Shown here: piece by piece, positions 47,667 to 54,796 of the stretch
Numbering within the stretch: the stretch's first letter is position 1
Layout of the letters: the number at the start of each line of letters is the position of its first letter
Virus record (IMG/VR): IMGVR_UViG_3300044712_000182
Coordinates: 1-60,011 of that record
From: a virus
Direction: 5' to 3' (one strand)
Length of the DNA stretch: 60,011 bases
Translations under genes and position numbers: made by a program
The notes under the pieces: generated by a model
What the model was told of the DNA's origin: nothing
Seen by the model: the letters and a program-made list of their open reading frames with translations, nothing else
Database searches by the model: none

Positions 47667-47735
47667 TCACTTATCTAAGTATTCCTTGACCTCTTCCAGA
47701 TGTTCATCCGGCTGTGTTTCTTCCTCGATGAACAT
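47667..47735 (-). pseudogene. 5'-truncated remnant of small acidic gene
   Basis: Keeps only the last about 22 codons with an in-frame ATG of the 41-residue gene seen at 6348-6473; its original start was lost in the deletion that fused this region to the end of the gene at 47777. May survive as a leader peptide for erf. Confidence 0.55.
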
Positions 47736-47776
47736 CCGCTCAAACTGCCTGTCTAACTCGGCCTGTGCGCTGTCGT

Positions 47777-48061
47777 CTAAGCATTCAGGAGTTCTTGTGT
47801 CCATCGCTCCCTCATTTCGCGCTCGTGTTGTTCGGCTTTCAACGCCTTATTGAGAGCGGCTTCGACTTCCATATCAACCGCAAGATGATCTTCTCGCAGG
47901 TCGATGGTCATGTCGTAATCCTTCCACGCTTGCTCAACTGCTAAGGCTGCATCTGTGACATAGCGCGGCTTCTGCTGACCTTTGAGAGTGTACCGACCAG
48001 GTTTCCAGTCGTGAGTGGTCGGTTGTTCTCGTGTGTAACTGCCTATCGCTAGTGCTACCAT
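47777..48061 (-). CDS. Conserved early protein, unknown
   Basis: 94 residues; counterpart of 6758-7051. Ends RWTQELLNA instead of RWTQELLNSER because of the deletion junction. Confidence 0.65.
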   Translation of the reverse strand: MVALAIGSYTREQPTTHDWKPGRYTLKGQQKPRYVTDAALAVEQAWKDYDMTIDLREDHLAVDMEVEAALNKALKAEQHEREMRERWTQELLNA

Positions 48062-48064
48062 AGT

Positions 48065-48307
48065 TTATCCTTCCTCGTTTGGCTCGTCGTTTTCTAAATC
48101 TTCTTCGTCGTTCCAAGTCCAGTCGTGGGATATTTTTAGAGTATAGCAAACCCAATTCGCGGATTTTCGGCTTCCGCTGGGTAGCGTCATAAGTTCTTCG
48201 CCACGCCCATCGGCGCATAATTCAAGCGCCCCCCTACCAATTACTCGGCTGGGTTTATAAACCCTTGAAAGTTGCTTGCGCGTGAGCCGTTCATCCAAAG
48301 TCGCCAT
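48065..48307 (-). CDS. Early protein unique to copy 2
   Basis: 80 residues; basic N-terminal half (DERLTRKQLSRVYKPSRVIG), acidic tail DEEDLENDEPNEEG. No family recognised. Confidence 0.5.
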   Translation of the reverse strand: MATLDERLTRKQLSRVYKPSRVIGRGALELCADGRGEELMTLPSGSRKSANWVCYTLKISHDWTWNDEEDLENDEPNEEG

Positions 48308-48313
48308 AATTCC

Positions 48314-48523
48314 TCACTTGTCATTTTCTGCCGCCCAGTCTACAACGCCATCCTTGATTGTTCCGACGACTGGAACGTCTGATTTTGATGTTTCTTCAAG
48401 GTAAACCTTGCGGATACCAGCCTTGATGACATCCGATTGCTTGTGACCCTTCGAGATTAGGTAATCAAGCATTGACCGTTCTAGATCGGTGGTGCGGAAT
48501 GTTACGATGTTATTTTCTGCCAT
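48314..48523 (-). CDS. Ribbon-helix-helix DNA-binding protein
   Basis: 69 residues; first 38 identical to 7056-7268 (DNA-binding part), variable after that, conserved tail. First gene of the copy-2 early operon, directly behind the operator-bearing promoter, as expected for an autoregulator. Confidence 0.75.
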   Translation of the reverse strand: MAENNIVTFRTTDLERSMLDYLISKGHKQSDVIKAGIRKVYLEETSKSDVPVVGTIKDGVVDWAAENDK

Positions 48524-48559
48524 AAGTCTCTCCTCTGATTGATTTCATTCGATGACTAG

Positions 48560-48588
48560 ATTTTATCACAAATGTATTACAATGTCAA
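48560..48588 (-). promoter_or_regulatory. Main early promoter of copy 2 with TGTAATACA
   Basis: TTGACA, 17-nt spacer, TAAAAT; palindrome TGTAATACA one base after the -35 box. The conserved block 48589-48640 lies behind it. Confidence 0.8.
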
Positions 48589-48769
48589 CAAGCAATATTG
48601 ACCAATCTCACCCATGGTGGACTTCGGAAACGCGCATAGAATACCCGTAGAATGGCACAGGACGGCCTACAAACGATTTAACTGCGTGGAGTGTATGGAA
48701 TTGGACTAATATCCAATTTGTTACCAGTTATGTGAATATTTCGGGGATTAAAGGTAATTTGTTGCCACT

Positions 48770-48829
48770 TTATAATCCGTCGTCAACAAGAGCCACAAAT
48801 CCTTGGGTTAATATTAATTCTTTTGTCAT
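48770..48829 (-). pseudogene. Remnant of an HNH/AP2 homing endonuclease
   Basis: A good ribosome site and ATG open a 19-codon frame MTKELILTQGFVALVDDGL, the typical beginning of phage HNH-AP2 endonucleases, which then meets a stop. The 180 bp beyond hold no further intact frame. It sits directly behind the kissing-hairpin leader at 48847-48919. Confidence 0.55.
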
Positions 48830-48846
48830 TTATTCCTCTTATAAAA

Positions 48847-48919
48847 ACTACCCGCTATTGAGCGGTCAGACCCAATAACGAGTAGTGGTGTTACCTATTT
48901 TTAGCAAGCTGACCCTTGC
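48847..48919 (-). ncRNA. Kissing-hairpin leader (type I), second example
   Basis: P1 48904-48919 (GCAAG/CTTGC, 6-nt loop GGTCAG) and P2 48847-48886 (14-bp stem ACTACTCGTTATTG with two G-U pairs) whose loop has CTGACC at 48864-48869, complementary to the P1 loop. Linker CTAAAAATAGGTAACACC matches the leader at 43495-43569. Loop pair changed from GTTCAG/CTGAAC to GGTCAG/CTGACC, a compensatory change. Confidence 0.75.
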
Positions 48920-48932
48920 GTTTGATAGTCTT

Positions 48933-48941
48933 ATTATATCA
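48933..48941 (-). promoter_or_regulatory. Promoter of second kissing-hairpin leader
   Basis: Extended -10 TGATATAAT, overlapping the T-tract of the terminator after small RNA B. Confidence 0.6.
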
Positions 48942-48943
48942 TA

Positions 48944-48976
48944 AACAAAAGAGCGCCGTCTTATGACAGCGCCCTC
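48944..48976 (-). terminator. Terminator after small RNA B
   Basis: AGAGGGCGCTGTC/GACGGCGCTCT stem (two bulges), ATAA loop, then TTTGTTT on the minus strand. Confidence 0.8.
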
Positions 48977-49140
48977 TTGCCGTGCCAGAGCTGTACTCCA
49001 GTTGCTCCGGTGAGGAAACGATCCTCATTCGTGACTCGCCTTATGTCACTTCATACCAGCTTGTTAGAGCTACGACTTGACGCTCGGAGCAGTTCGGTTG
49101 GCAATTGCGGTCAGTCGAAACGCTAGTCCAACCATCGTGA
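48977..49140 (-). ncRNA. Structured small RNA B
   Basis: Counterpart of small RNA A. Closing stem 49003-49009/49085-49091 (TGCTCCG), three hairpins (49011-49027 with 5-bp stem and 7-nt loop, 49031-49049, 49058-49071) and the hairpin 49096-49101/49128-49133 with a conserved GCGGTCAGTCGAAAC loop. Flanked by its own promoter and terminator. Shorter than RNA A, which has an extra 3' segment. Confidence 0.6.
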
Positions 49141-49146
49141 TAACTT

Positions 49147-49155
49147 AGTATACCA
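49147..49155 (-). promoter_or_regulatory. Promoter of small RNA B
   Basis: Extended -10 TGTGGTATACT, immediately after the late terminator, as for RNA A. Confidence 0.6.
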
Positions 49156-49161
49156 CAGAAT

Positions 49162-49190
49162 AACAAAGACCGCCCTGCAAGAGAGCGGTC
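49162..49190 (-). terminator. Terminator of copy-2 late operon
   Basis: GACCGCTCT/AGGGCGGTC stem followed by TTTGTTATT on the minus strand, after the holin gene. Confidence 0.8.
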
Positions 49191-49208
49191 TGTTTGGTCA
49201 TGTTGGGG

Positions 49209-49583
49209 CTACTCAGTCGTAGATACGTACGGCTTGCCCTTGTTGAATTCCTGCATAACGGCGGCCTCGATCAAAACATCAAGTTCGCTTAGGCTGATTG
49301 AAATACCCCAGCCATCAAGTGCTTCCTGAGCGGCTTCAATGGCATATTCCTTTTTGTCGTCAAGCTCGCCAGCAAGCCCAACCTGCTCAGCGGCTAACAC
49401 GGCAGACTTGACGGCGCTCTCAATCATCCACTTGGTGCCGGCGTCAAGGTTTGCTTCAGCAGATGCAATCTTGGTCTTTACCCACTTGATGACAAAGCCC
49501 GCAAGAACGGCTGCGAGTGTGGGGAGAATAAGCTGCAAAAATGCGTTTAGAAACACAACTGCAAAATCTTTCAATACTTCCAT
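49209..49583 (-). CDS. Phage holin, LLH type
   Basis: 124 residues; N-terminal membrane segment (FLNAFLQLILPTLAAVLAGFVIKW) and the LLH tail (AVLAAEQVGLAGELDDKKEYAIEAA, ISLSELDVLIEAAVMQEF). Ortholog of 8399-8779 with a different C-terminus. Confidence 0.8.
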   Translation of the reverse strand: MEVLKDFAVVFLNAFLQLILPTLAAVLAGFVIKWVKTKIASAEANLDAGTKWMIESAVKSAVLAAEQVGLAGELDDKKEYAIEAAQEALDGWGISISLSELDVLIEAAVMQEFNKGKPYVSTTE

Positions 49584-49591
49584 AGTACCTC

Positions 49592-49828
49592 CTAATTGAA
49601 CTGGAATGAACTCAATTGACCGTATGAGTGATATGCGTGGGTTAGTAGCGTGGCAACGCCCACGTCGTTTACCCTTGACACAATCCTCATGTCGGGGCCG
49701 CCAAAAAGTTCATTATACTTCGCAAGAATCCGCAGGGCAACCATTTTCGGCTTCTCCATTGGGATGCGGATGTCTGCTGGTTCTGCCAACTGCAACGCGG
49801 CGTCAATGTCGGTGTATACTTTCTTCAT
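49592..49828 (-). CDS. Conserved protein next to holin
   Basis: 78 residues; counterpart of 8789-9028, conserved to residue 52, divergent after. Confidence 0.6.
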   Translation of the reverse strand: MKKVYTDIDAALQLAEPADIRIPMEKPKMVALRILAKYNELFGGPDMRIVSRVNDVGVATLLTHAYHSYGQLSSFQFN

Positions 49829-49842
49829 AAGCCTCCTCTCTA

Positions 49843-49938
49843 TTAGATTTCGTCTCTCAATTTTTCATACACCCAAACAAATCCAACGAATAAAATAACC
49901 GCGCCAATAAACGCCAAACATGCCTGAAAAAATGTCAT
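49843..49938 (-). CDS. 31-residue single-span membrane protein
   Basis: MTFFQACLAFIGAVILFVGF then VWVYEKLRDEI; one membrane segment, GGAGAGGAG site. Lies in the lysis module where copy 1 has a different gene (9040-9312); may be an accessory holin or antiholin. Confidence 0.6.
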   Translation of the reverse strand: MTFFQACLAFIGAVILFVGFVWVYEKLRDEI

Positions 49939-49950
49939 TTTACTCCTCTC

Positions 49951-50982
49951 CTAAAGTTTCTTCCACAACTCCCACGGCGTCTCTGGTGAAACGTCGTATG
50001 GATAACCACCTCTGACAATCGTTGCGCCGATGCTGTGCTTTTCTCGGCCTCGTGTCCTCTGGCCTACGTAAGCCATGCGGTCTTCGTCACAGCACATGCC
50101 CATTTGAATAGCCCAAAACTTTCCTGATACGTCGTGTGTTCTGCTGTACCTGTGCGAGTGACCCATCAGGACGTGACACAATTTTTGACTGGCGATGTTC
50201 TGCGCGGTTGTTGCAGACGCGCTCACGGGATGTTCGATTGAGTAATCCCCGGCGTCGGTGTGAAGGATTGAATAGTAGTATTCGGCAATGCGGTATTTGG
50301 GATTATCGCCAACAACGAACCTCTTTAGATCATCTGCGAACATTGGGCTATTCAGGGCAGACAGGAATCGACCATCGTGATTACCTATCACGTAAACCAC
50401 GTCGTCAAACGCATCCCCGATATTCTCCAATGCCTTTTTGGCGTGGCAGGACTCAGAACCAACATCGTTATCCGCTATCCCGCCAAGTTCTGCAACGACC
50501 TTCATCAATTCATCCTGGTACTTGCCCGGAAGTTTCATAATGTGATTCATCAACGTAGTTTCTGCGGTTTCTGAAATTCCCTTATCCTTCGAGGTTTTCC
50601 AGTTCGCCTCCCACTTACTGATGCTGTTAAAGTGCAGCGCGTCCCCGGCGATACAACATTGTCTTACTCCCCAGGATAGAGCCAGGTCAATACACCGATT
50701 GATGAAGTCCGCATTGTGATAGGGGAACTCGGTATCTGGAAGTACAAGGCAGTCACCGGATTGCTCCAGCGGTTTATCAAATTTCGGATACGGGGATTCT
50801 TTGATTTTAGCGAAGGCATAACTGCCTCCGAAATTACCTACAAGATTCCTGTACTGCGACCTTGCCTGTTCACCCGTAACCCCTAATTCCTTACCTGCCT
50901 CGTCCCAAGACATATCGGCCTTTTCAACAAGACCGATCAACTTTGCTTTCTCGTCATCAGTCCACCGTTTTGCTTTCGGCAA
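49951..50982 (-). CDS. HTH-metallophosphoesterase fusion (type 2)
   Basis: 343 residues, TTG start. N-terminal SANT/Myb- or HTH-like part (KRWTDDEKAKLIGLVEKADMSWDEAGKELGVTGEQARSQYRNL), then calcineurin-like motifs LVLPDTEFPYHN near 85, IAGDALHFN near 115, YVIGNHDGR near 197, LMGHSHRY near 272. A DNA-linked phosphoesterase. Not homologous along its length to the copy-1 enzyme at the same locus. Confidence 0.8.
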   Translation of the reverse strand: MPKAKRWTDDEKAKLIGLVEKADMSWDEAGKELGVTGEQARSQYRNLVGNFGGSYAFAKIKESPYPKFDKPLEQSGDCLVLPDTEFPYHNADFINRCIDLALSWGVRQCCIAGDALHFNSISKWEANWKTSKDKGISETAETTLMNHIMKLPGKYQDELMKVVAELGGIADNDVGSESCHAKKALENIGDAFDDVVYVIGNHDGRFLSALNSPMFADDLKRFVVGDNPKYRIAEYYYSILHTDAGDYSIEHPVSASATTAQNIASQKLCHVLMGHSHRYSRTHDVSGKFWAIQMGMCCDEDRMAYVGQRTRGREKHSIGATIVRGGYPYDVSPETPWELWKKL

Positions 50983-51007
50983 TATCTCCTCCGTTCTCTA
51001 TGTAGTT

Positions 51008-51036
51008 ATTATTGCACATAACAAGAGATATTTCAA
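51008..51036 (-). promoter_or_regulatory. Promoter upstream of metallophosphoesterase
   Basis: TTGAAA, 17-nt spacer, AATAAT; same sequence as 10208-10236. Confidence 0.5.
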
Positions 51037-51038
51037 CC

Positions 51039-51320
51039 CTACTTGACGACGCCAAAGAATCCCATGATTGCGGCAACGGCAGAGACAATGACGGTGGTTA
51101 TACTGAATCCCTTTACCCGGTTGTCAATGTTGTCCACGCGCTCGTAATAGGTGATGTCCTTTTCATCCTTGCATTTCTTCCACTCCCTGACCTCTTTCAT
51201 AAAGTCGGCCAGGGTGTCGGTGTAATCAGCCTGCGCTTCTTCCAGGTTGTCTATCTTGCCCGAAAGGTGCATCATCCATTCTTTAGTCGTTGTTGGGTTT
51301 AGGGTAGGTATGCTTTCCAT
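51039..51320 (-). CDS. XhlA-like lysis protein
   Basis: 93 residues, ortholog of 10239-10520; differences are confined to the N-terminal third. Confidence 0.7.
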   Translation of the reverse strand: MESIPTLNPTTTKEWMMHLSGKIDNLEEAQADYTDTLADFMKEVREWKKCKDEKDITYYERVDNIDNRVKGFSITTVIVSAVAAIMGFFGVVK

Positions 51321-51326
51321 AATGCC

Positions 51327-52043
51327 TCACTCCGTTGGGTATGTCTTTCTGTGTCTAATGGGTTTTACGATAACGTCTGGTGTTTTGGTAGGCCATTCTA
51401 TTTTCGGTGGTTCTGGTACAACAAGCGGATTTATCAAGAGTAGATCAATCGGCATGATGGCTTTGTCAATGTCCAACCCCTTGCTTTCGGCTCCGAACAA
51501 CTCCCCATGTCCCCTGTCGGTAATCTGCTGCAGATGTTCTTGAAGCCACGGCCCTGTGACGGGTCTTTCAACCTGGTCGTAGTTGGTAATCCACAGCGGG
51601 CAATTTACGAAGTTTCGGAAGTAGAATTTATACTTCTTTTCTTTGGCGTCCCATTGCATGTGATCAGCGATAGAACTATTCGTGTAAAGGATAGGCCAGA
51701 GATTTGTCAGTCTCTTATATTCCTGCACGAACTCCCATGCAGTTTGTACGGCTTCGCTAAAGTAATCCCAAATACACTCGACATCAAGAGCGCCTACCAA
51801 AGTACAGGAATCTCCAACGGTATCAAGAAAGAATTGCGCTTGTTCCTTACCACTGCTTCTAGTTAGAAAATGATACGCCCCCCTGTATGCAAGTGGGCAC
51901 GAGGCCATATTCTCTTTGAAGCGCGGGTCAATGGATAGACCCTGACTGGCCTTCAGGATAGCGAATTGAGCGCCCTGGTGAACGGCTTTCTGCCAGTCCA
52001 TTTTTCCTTGCCACAAACTGATGTCTATTCCGTATGTTGGCAT
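51327..52043 (-). CDS. GH25 endolysin
   Basis: 238 residues; YGIDISLWQGKMDWQ, GAYHFLTR, GALDVECIW. Shorter than copy 1 through a small deletion after FAILKAS. Same Pro-rich C-terminal tail. Confidence 0.9.
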   Translation of the reverse strand: MPTYGIDISLWQGKMDWQKAVHQGAQFAILKASQGLSIDPRFKENMASCPLAYRGAYHFLTRSSGKEQAQFFLDTVGDSCTLVGALDVECIWDYFSEAVQTAWEFVQEYKRLTNLWPILYTNSSIADHMQWDAKEKKYKFYFRNFVNCPLWITNYDQVERPVTGPWLQEHLQQITDRGHGELFGAESKGLDIDKAIMPIDLLLINPLVVPEPPKIEWPTKTPDVIVKPIRHRKTYPTE

Positions 52044-52053
52044 TATTATCCTG

Positions 52054-52764
52054 TCACGAGAACCAGATTACCTGATTGCCGCCCACGCCGTATTCATTGT
52101 TCGGCGGGGTGAAACTGGTTGTCCACCTTGCCACGCCCTTGCTGACCCTAAACTCATCCAGCCAGCCGTTCAAGTTATTACCCGTTGCGAATTGTCCTAT
52201 GTTTACCGTTCCTGTAAAGTTAGGCATGGGACTGTCGTCCAGCGCCGTTCCCCATGCCGACCCGTTCAAGTAGAACGCATATCCAGCCGTTCCATTTCTG
52301 ACAACAGCCATATGGTACCAAATTCCAGTTCCAACCGCCATGCCTCCGGCCTTGTTGGAATATGCGGTGACAATATTGGCTCCGCCAGTCCTTATTTGGA
52401 AATATAGATCGTCAAGCGAAGAAGCATAATAAAGACCCCAAAATTCACTTGACGACTGGTACTGTTCTACGATACCCATAGCGGTAGCGTTGGGGTCTGC
52501 CGCGAATCTTACCCAAAAGTCAATAGTCCACTTGTTCGATGCGGAGCCGTCGTCCAACCACCAATCAGCATGATCCGCCGTGGTGATGTAATCCCCGCTA
52601 CCATCGAACAAACCGCTGGCAACGCCTAACTTTCGCTGTGCGGTATCAAGTTGCGCGTTACCTTTTGCCGTCCAGACTTTCGCCGATTCGTCAGTAAAGA
52701 CGGTCCCGCCATCCGCGCCGTTGAAGTGTAATAGTGACTTGGTATAAGAATCATCTACTGCCAT
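52054..52764 (-). CDS. LamG/concanavalin-like virion protein
   Basis: 236 residues, only a few substitutions from 11279-11989. Confidence 0.75.
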   Translation of the reverse strand: MAVDDSYTKSLLHFNGADGGTVFTDESAKVWTAKGNAQLDTAQRKLGVASGLFDGSGDYITTADHADWWLDDGSASNKWTIDFWVRFAADPNATAMGIVEQYQSSSEFWGLYYASSLDDLYFQIRTGGANIVTAYSNKAGGMAVGTGIWYHMAVVRNGTAGYAFYLNGSAWGTALDDSPMPNFTGTVNIGQFATGNNLNGWLDEFRVSKGVARWTTSFTPPNNEYGVGGNQVIWFS

Positions 52765-53399
52765 TAACTCACCGCCGTCTTTTTACCACTAACCGCGATT
52801 GACAGGTTGACGATAGTTCCTGCGCCTGTCACGTAAGGAATGAACCAGTCACCCTTCGAGAATGTTGTAGCCGTCCACCCGGTGAACGCCGTCCCCTCGT
52901 ATCTGTTCGTTCCTGCTATCGCTGGTTTAGTTGCCGTTCCAACGATTGAATCCGCAGTACCTGGGGATGATCCGAGATTAGCATACGTCTGTTTGTAAAT
53001 GTCAATCGTGCCGTTCCCGTTCACCGTGCCGGAATAAAGCCTCACCGCTTCGAGAGTGGCATTGAAGCCAAACTCTACGCCGGGATACAGAACCGCAGCC
53101 GTCGGGTTAGACACAATGTAGGTGAATGAGAAGTCATCGTCTATCCATGATACCCCCGCATTGCTACTCGCATCACAAACTAACTTCCTGCCGTCTGTGC
53201 TGACAGGGAATAACGTACCGCCACTTGCCGCCGTGCCGATTGCAATATTGCCTTTGTCAGAGAATATCGCCAGCCCGACGTTTTGCACGGTTGCCTTCTT
53301 TGTGATAGGCGCCGCGCCAGGATCGTCTACGATTACGAGAATATCATCGTTCTCGATTGCGGTTAGTTCTGTTAATGCTGTGATTTTACTGTCTGCCAT
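52764..53399 (-). CDS. Tail fibre/tip protein with adaptor
   Basis: 211 residues; appears identical in amino acids to 11989-12624 despite many synonymous DNA differences. Confidence 0.7.
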   Translation of the reverse strand: MADSKITALTELTAIENDDILVIVDDPGAAPITKKATVQNVGLAIFSDKGNIAIGTAASGGTLFPVSTDGRKLVCDASSNAGVSWIDDDFSFTYIVSNPTAAVLYPGVEFGFNATLEAVRLYSGTVNGNGTIDIYKQTYANLGSSPGTADSIVGTATKPAIAGTNRYEGTAFTGWTATTFSKGDWFIPYVTGAGTIVNLSIAVSGKKTAVS

Positions 53400-53409
53400 A
53401 ATTTACCTC

Positions 53410-53438
53410 TTGACTTCTGTAATACATTATGCTAAGAT
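53410..53438 (+). promoter_or_regulatory. Plus-strand promoter with TGTAATACA operator
   Basis: TTGACT, 17-nt spacer, TAAGAT; operator palindrome complete here. Confidence 0.75.
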
Positions 53439-53463
53439 AGAAGCATAGAAAAGGAGAGTACAA

Positions 53464-53679
53464 ATGAAAAAAAGTTATCGCGTTTTATTAATCACATTTT
53501 TAATCATGGTTTCCATATCAATAATCGTCATTTCTGGAAGTTTTTTCACATTTGCGCCAGTTTGTAATGATGGAAGTTTGGCAAATATGGAAGAAACAAG
53601 AATTGAAACAACTGAAAGTATATCTCCAAACGGAAACCAGTTTTTAATAATCTCATATACAATATATTCATGTGATTAA
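53464..53679 (+). CDS. Small exported/membrane protein, opposite strand
   Basis: 71 residues; homolog of 12689-12904 with MKKSYRVLL start, signal-anchor segment (residues 7-28), APVCNDGSLAN and SYTIYSC. Much more diverged than flanking genes. AAGGAGAG site before ATG. Confidence 0.75.
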   Translation: MKKSYRVLLITFLIMVSISIIVISGSFFTFAPVCNDGSLANMEETRIETTESISPNGNQFLIISYTIYSCD

Positions 53680-54251
53680 CTAGTTCTCATAATAAAACAT
53701 AAAGCATAATATGGCGGAAGACTTGACGAACTCGCAGTATTTCCTATTGAGTGTGTATGTGAACCAGCCGATCCCGTTGATCCAGAATAAGAATGTGTAT
53801 GCCCTATTGAGGAAACGGATGTTGCGCCCGTGGCTATTGTAACCGCAGCAGATGACGTTCCGGTGCTTCCACTAAACGTATGTGTATGAGAACCACCAGA
53901 ACCAGTTGAACCAACAGAATGAGAGTGCGTTGCCGCGCCCCCCGTATCTCCCGGATTATAAGTATTTCCAGCCCCTATGATAAATTTATCCTGAAGGTTT
54001 GGAGTAACAACTGTTCCAACTGTACCTCCATCACATAAAGACCACCCAGTAGGAATATCGCCCTCTGCCCCAGACCACATTGTGATAACGCCAATGGGAA
54101 CATTGGTAGGACTAATAATAGTTCCGCCAGTCGCTTCTAGTGCCGCGATGCGTGTCTCGTGGTCTTGTAAATCTTGAACTAAAACATTCCAGTCGGCGTC
54201 GGCCTTAATGCCGTATGCAACCGCTCTTTCTGTGGGTACTGTATAAGTCAT
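53676..54251 (-). CDS. Tail collar-type fibre with HxH motifs
   Basis: 191 residues; ortholog of 12901-13476, divergent only between the HxH pairs (TFSGSTGTSSAAVTIATGA in place of the copy-1 segment). Confidence 0.75.
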   Translation of the reverse strand: MTYTVPTERAVAYGIKADADWNVLVQDLQDHETRIAALEATGGTIISPTNVPIGVITMWSGAEGDIPTGWSLCDGGTVGTVVTPNLQDKFIIGAGNTYNPGDTGGAATHSHSVGSTGSGGSHTHTFSGSTGTSSAAVTIATGATSVSSIGHTHSYSGSTGSAGSHTHSIGNTASSSSLPPYYALCFIMRTS

Positions 54252-54796
54252 TTTATCCTCATAATAAATTTGACCGCATTATATGGCGGCAAACCCGCGC
54301 TTGCGTTTCCCGTGTTTGGTATAGAATGGTCGTGAGAACCACCATCTCCAGTACTTGTATTAATGGAATGTGTGTGTCTTCCAACTGCTATTATTCCACT
54401 TGCTAGCCCGCTAATAACCTGAGAATATCCTGTTGTAAACGACATCGAATGATCGTGGCTGTTCGCCGTACTCGTATCTCCGGTATCATGATTATGTGTA
54501 TTCAATCCGCCCGTTGTTGCTGGCGTGTATGTACTACCAGCCCCAACGATGAATATATCTCTCAAATCAGGCGTACCGCCCGTACCATCACATAGATGCC
54601 ACTTGTCTTCCAGCGTTCCTACATTCCCCCAAAACATGAATATCATCCCAATGGTTACGTTGGCAACCGTTCCGTTACCAGAGTACAGAGCGTTCAACCT
54701 TGTGTTATGGTCAACGATATTCTCAGGGAATTGGTTATACATATCCGCTGTGATAAACGTGCTGGTTTCTAATTCGGCCTGTGCTGTATATGTCAT
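54248..54796 (-). CDS. Second tail collar-type fibre with HxH motifs
   Basis: 182 residues; ortholog of 13473-14024 with a different segment between the HDH/HTH pairs (SFTTGYSQVISGLASG). Confidence 0.75.
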   Translation of the reverse strand: MTYTAQAELETSTFITADMYNQFPENIVDHNTRLNALYSGNGTVANVTIGMIFMFWGNVGTLEDKWHLCDGTGGTPDLRDIFIVGAGSTYTPATTGGLNTHNHDTGDTSTANSHDHSMSFTTGYSQVISGLASGIIAVGRHTHSINTSTGDGGSHDHSIPNTGNASAGLPPYNAVKFIMRIK

